From Candidatus Aerophobota bacterium (lineage in GTDB: Bacteria > Aerophobota > Aerophobia > Aerophobales > B3-G15): 5,525 nucleotides of DNA. Each line of letters opens with the position of its first letter. Positions within the stretch are counted from its first letter, which is position 1. The notes beneath the pieces were generated by a model. The model did no database searches. It was not told the origin of the DNA and saw only the letters and a list, made by a program, of their open reading frames with translations. The position numbers were made by a program, and so were the translations under genes. The DNA lies in assembly GCA_014859225.1 (NCBI GenBank), contig JACUUP010000096.1, forward strand, positions 1 to 5,525, written 5' to 3'. Shown here piece by piece: positions 3,843-5,525 of the stretch.

Positions 3843-4865
3843 ATGAATTTAGTAAAATATCTAATAGCTCTATTTATTTTCACCTTTTCTTTTATCCTGA
3901 CTTTTGCCACTTTCACTTTTCCTTCCCGCGCCGAAGATAGCGAGCATATCATGAGGTCATCTTTTGCTACCACCTTTCAAATTGATTTTGAGGGTATAAA
4001 AGAAGTTTATATTTACAGGCCGCAAACTTTCAGATTTGTAACCAGGGTTATTTATCAAAAACCTGATTTTGTCTATACGGAATATTTAGAGCCTGACCAG
4101 CTCAAAGGGAAAATTATAATTGATGATGGAAAAAGGAGAATAGAGTATCTATCAGTTGAGGATAGAACGAGGATACTTCCCTCATTTAACCATCCTCAGA
4201 TGGAGACATTAAGGGAGATGGCACTAAAAGTTGTGCTTTCCAATTTTAAAATCTCTTTTTTATCCAGGGAAGAAATGCTGGGAAGAGAGGTTTATGTGTT
4301 TGAGCTTTCTCCTAAAAATACAATAAGTCCCTCACTAAAGCTATGGATTGATAAGGAAACTTACCTAACACTGCAAAGAGAAACATACGGTCCGGGGGGA
4401 GAACCTGTCTTTTTTTTCCGTTACATAGAAGTAGAGTTTAACAAAGAGTTTTCCCGGGAAAAACTTTATGAAAAAATCCCACAAACTGCGCAAATTAAAA
4501 AGGAGCCCCCCTTAGTTTCTTATTTCACAGAGAAAGAAATTACTGAAAAACTTAAATTTCCCGTTTGTTTTCCAACATATCTTCCTCCCGGTTATGTTTT
4601 TCAGGCAGGTGAGCTCACTGAAGAAAAAAGGGATGTTAAGCTTATCTACACTAATGGACTTGAGGTAATTGTGCTTTTTCAAAGACCGAGGGTAAATATA
4701 ATGATGCGACACCATCGCTGGGTGAGAACTGATAAAATGAGAATAAGATACGTAACAGGTCCTTATGGCAGCACTTTAGTATGGGACGGGGAAGACAAAA
4801 CTTTTGTATTAATGGGTGATGTTCCCGTGGAAGAGCTGATAAAAGTTGCCCAATCTGTTGAATAA
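3843..4865 (+). CDS. RseB/MucB-like periplasmic sigma-E regulator
   Basis: A 340-residue secreted protein resembling RseB/MucB, which binds the periplasmic tail of the anti-sigma factor, shields it from proteolysis and senses mislocalised envelope lipids or lipoproteins. The signal peptide is MNLVKYLIALFIFTF onward with probable cleavage after SRA (A30); no lipobox cysteine is present. Residues about 33-205 form a LolA-like beta-sandwich domain, with the characteristic strand LWIDKETYLTLQRET (167-181). The C-terminal domain (about 220-340) includes FPTYLPPGYVF (near 243), typical of RseB/DUF4367-type domains. ATG 3843 is one base after the anti-sigma stop and five bases after AGAGGGG (3831-3837). 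An in-frame GTG at 3825 would put extra residues before the signal peptide and is less likely. The match to RseB is by architecture and context; a LolA-like lipoprotein carrier is the alternative. Confidence 0.75.
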   Translation: MNLVKYLIALFIFTFSFILTFATFTFPSRAEDSEHIMRSSFATTFQIDFEGIKEVYIYRPQTFRFVTRVIYQKPDFVYTEYLEPDQLKGKIIIDDGKRRIEYLSVEDRTRILPSFNHPQMETLREMALKVVLSNFKISFLSREEMLGREVYVFELSPKNTISPSLKLWIDKETYLTLQRETYGPGGEPVFFFRYIEVEFNKEFSREKLYEKIPQTAQIKKEPPLVSYFTEKEITEKLKFPVCFPTYLPPGYVFQAGELTEEKRDVKLIYTNGLEVIVLFQRPRVNIMMRHHRWVRTDKMRIRYVTGPYGSTLVWDGEDKTFVLMGDVPVEELIKVAQSVE

Positions 4866-4866
4866 A

Positions 4867-5525
4867 ATGCTTAAAATGCGCATTTTAGTTACTTTTCAGG
4901 GAAACTACGGTAAAAGGATTATTGATAATATTTGCCGAAATGCCCCTGAGGGCTGGGAAATAAGCACCTGGAAAGCTCCCTCTTCCCTGCCACCAATTAT
5001 TGAGGACTTTGCAGAGTTTTTACCTCAACACCTCCCTCAAGTTAATCTACTACTCTGCTTAGGGGAAAGTACAGGAGCGGCTGAGCTTATTCCAGGTTTA
5101 GCCCGACTAGCAAAAGCAAAGGCGGTTATTGCCCCCGCTGATAATTTGGACTGGCTACCTTTCGGACTTCAAAATCAGATAAAAAAAGAGCTAAAGGCAT
5201 CTGGAGTAAGCTCGGTTTTCCCTTCACCTTTTTGCATTCTAACTGAGAAGTTAAGTGAGGATAAATACATAAAATCGTTTGCCACATCCTTCGGAAAACC
5301 ACAAATCATCCTTAACTTCCGGGAAGGTAAAGTTGAAAAGGTTAGCATTAAAAGAGAGGCTCCCTGTGGATGCACCAGGTTTATTGCGGAAAAACTTGTG
5401 GGAATAGAAGTTGCCCGGATAGAGGAAAAAGCAGCGCTTTTGCACCACTATTATCCCTGTCTTGCCTCAGGAAAAATGAGAGGGGCATTTAAGGATTCAC
5501 TTCTTCATCAATCAGCAAGTATGAC
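4867..5525 (+). CDS. DUF166 family protein (partial, runs off window)
   Basis: The first 219 codons of a protein of the DUF166 family (PF02593), cut by the window end. I recall the family being labelled a putative thymidylate synthase in archaea, a role I regard as unproven. The N-terminus MRILVTFQGNYGKRIIDNI looks like a nucleotide-binding-type strand-loop-helix. LLLCLGEST (43-51) is followed by a region ending in IAPADNLDWLPFGLQNQIK. Conserved-looking cysteines occur in APCGCTRFIAEKL (C167, C169) and HHYYPCLASGKM (C198), suggesting a metal or cluster site. The ATG lies one base after the RseB-like stop, and a second ATG at 4876 would give the shorter, more family-like MRILV start. Neither has a clear ribosome binding site, so translation is probably coupled to the gene before. 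Its link to envelope stress is unclear. Confidence 0.75.
   Translation, partial: MLKMRILVTFQGNYGKRIIDNICRNAPEGWEISTWKAPSSLPPIIEDFAEFLPQHLPQVNLLLCLGESTGAAELIPGLARLAKAKAVIAPADNLDWLPFGLQNQIKKELKASGVSSVFPSPFCILTEKLSEDKYIKSFATSFGKPQIILNFREGKVEKVSIKREAPCGCTRFIAEKLVGIEVARIEEKAALLHHYYPCLASGKMRGAFKDSLLHQSASM

Noticed and set aside
4512-5448. Minus-strand open frames opposite the RseB-like and DUF166 genes
   Set aside because: They are short, overlap each other, are antisense to supported genes, and lack ribosome binding sites.

Overview
The window looks like a piece of chromosome from an AT-rich, probably anaerobic and uncultured diderm bacterium. Exported Spy-like and RseB-like proteins imply a periplasm. 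The DUF166 gene belongs to a family I know from archaea and anaerobic bacteria. No phylum can be assigned from the sequence alone.

The left half (1 to about 1800) is accessory DNA with every gene on the minus strand. Read in the minus direction it holds an orphan ribbon-helix-helix antitoxin-like gene (1460-1762), a probable frameshifted C-terminal relic of a type III-B CRISPR gene (cmr6, 1285-1441), a 37-nt sequence shaped like a CRISPR repeat (1251-1287), a small helix-turn-helix-like unknown (928-1194), and a DUF433/DUF5615 antitoxin-toxin pair (199-806). Two copies of a perfect palindrome built on GGGACAGATTT/AAATCTGTCCC lie at 40-64 and 1225-1247, each beside CRISPR-repeat-like sequence. 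The picture is a decayed defence locus colonised by toxin-antitoxin genes and a small dispersed repeat.

The right half (2006 to the end) is a plus-strand envelope-stress cluster: a Spy/CpxP-like exported protein, an ECF sigma factor, a zinc-binding membrane anti-sigma factor, a secreted RseB/MucB-like regulator, and the start of a DUF166 protein cut by the window edge. A near-consensus RpoE-type promoter (GGAACAT, 16 nt, TCTAA) sits 48 nt before the Spy start codon. The likely circuit is that envelope damage is sensed in the periplasm through the RseB-like protein and the anti-sigma factor, the sigma factor is released, and the Spy-like chaperone is induced. The last four genes are tightly packed and probably co-transcribed.

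No gene-free stretch exceeds 300 bases. The spaces at 1-198, 1195-1459, 1763-2005 and 2486-2750 are described through the repeats, relic, promoters and hairpins listed. Nothing recognisable was seen in 65-198 apart from the T-run after the first palindrome.
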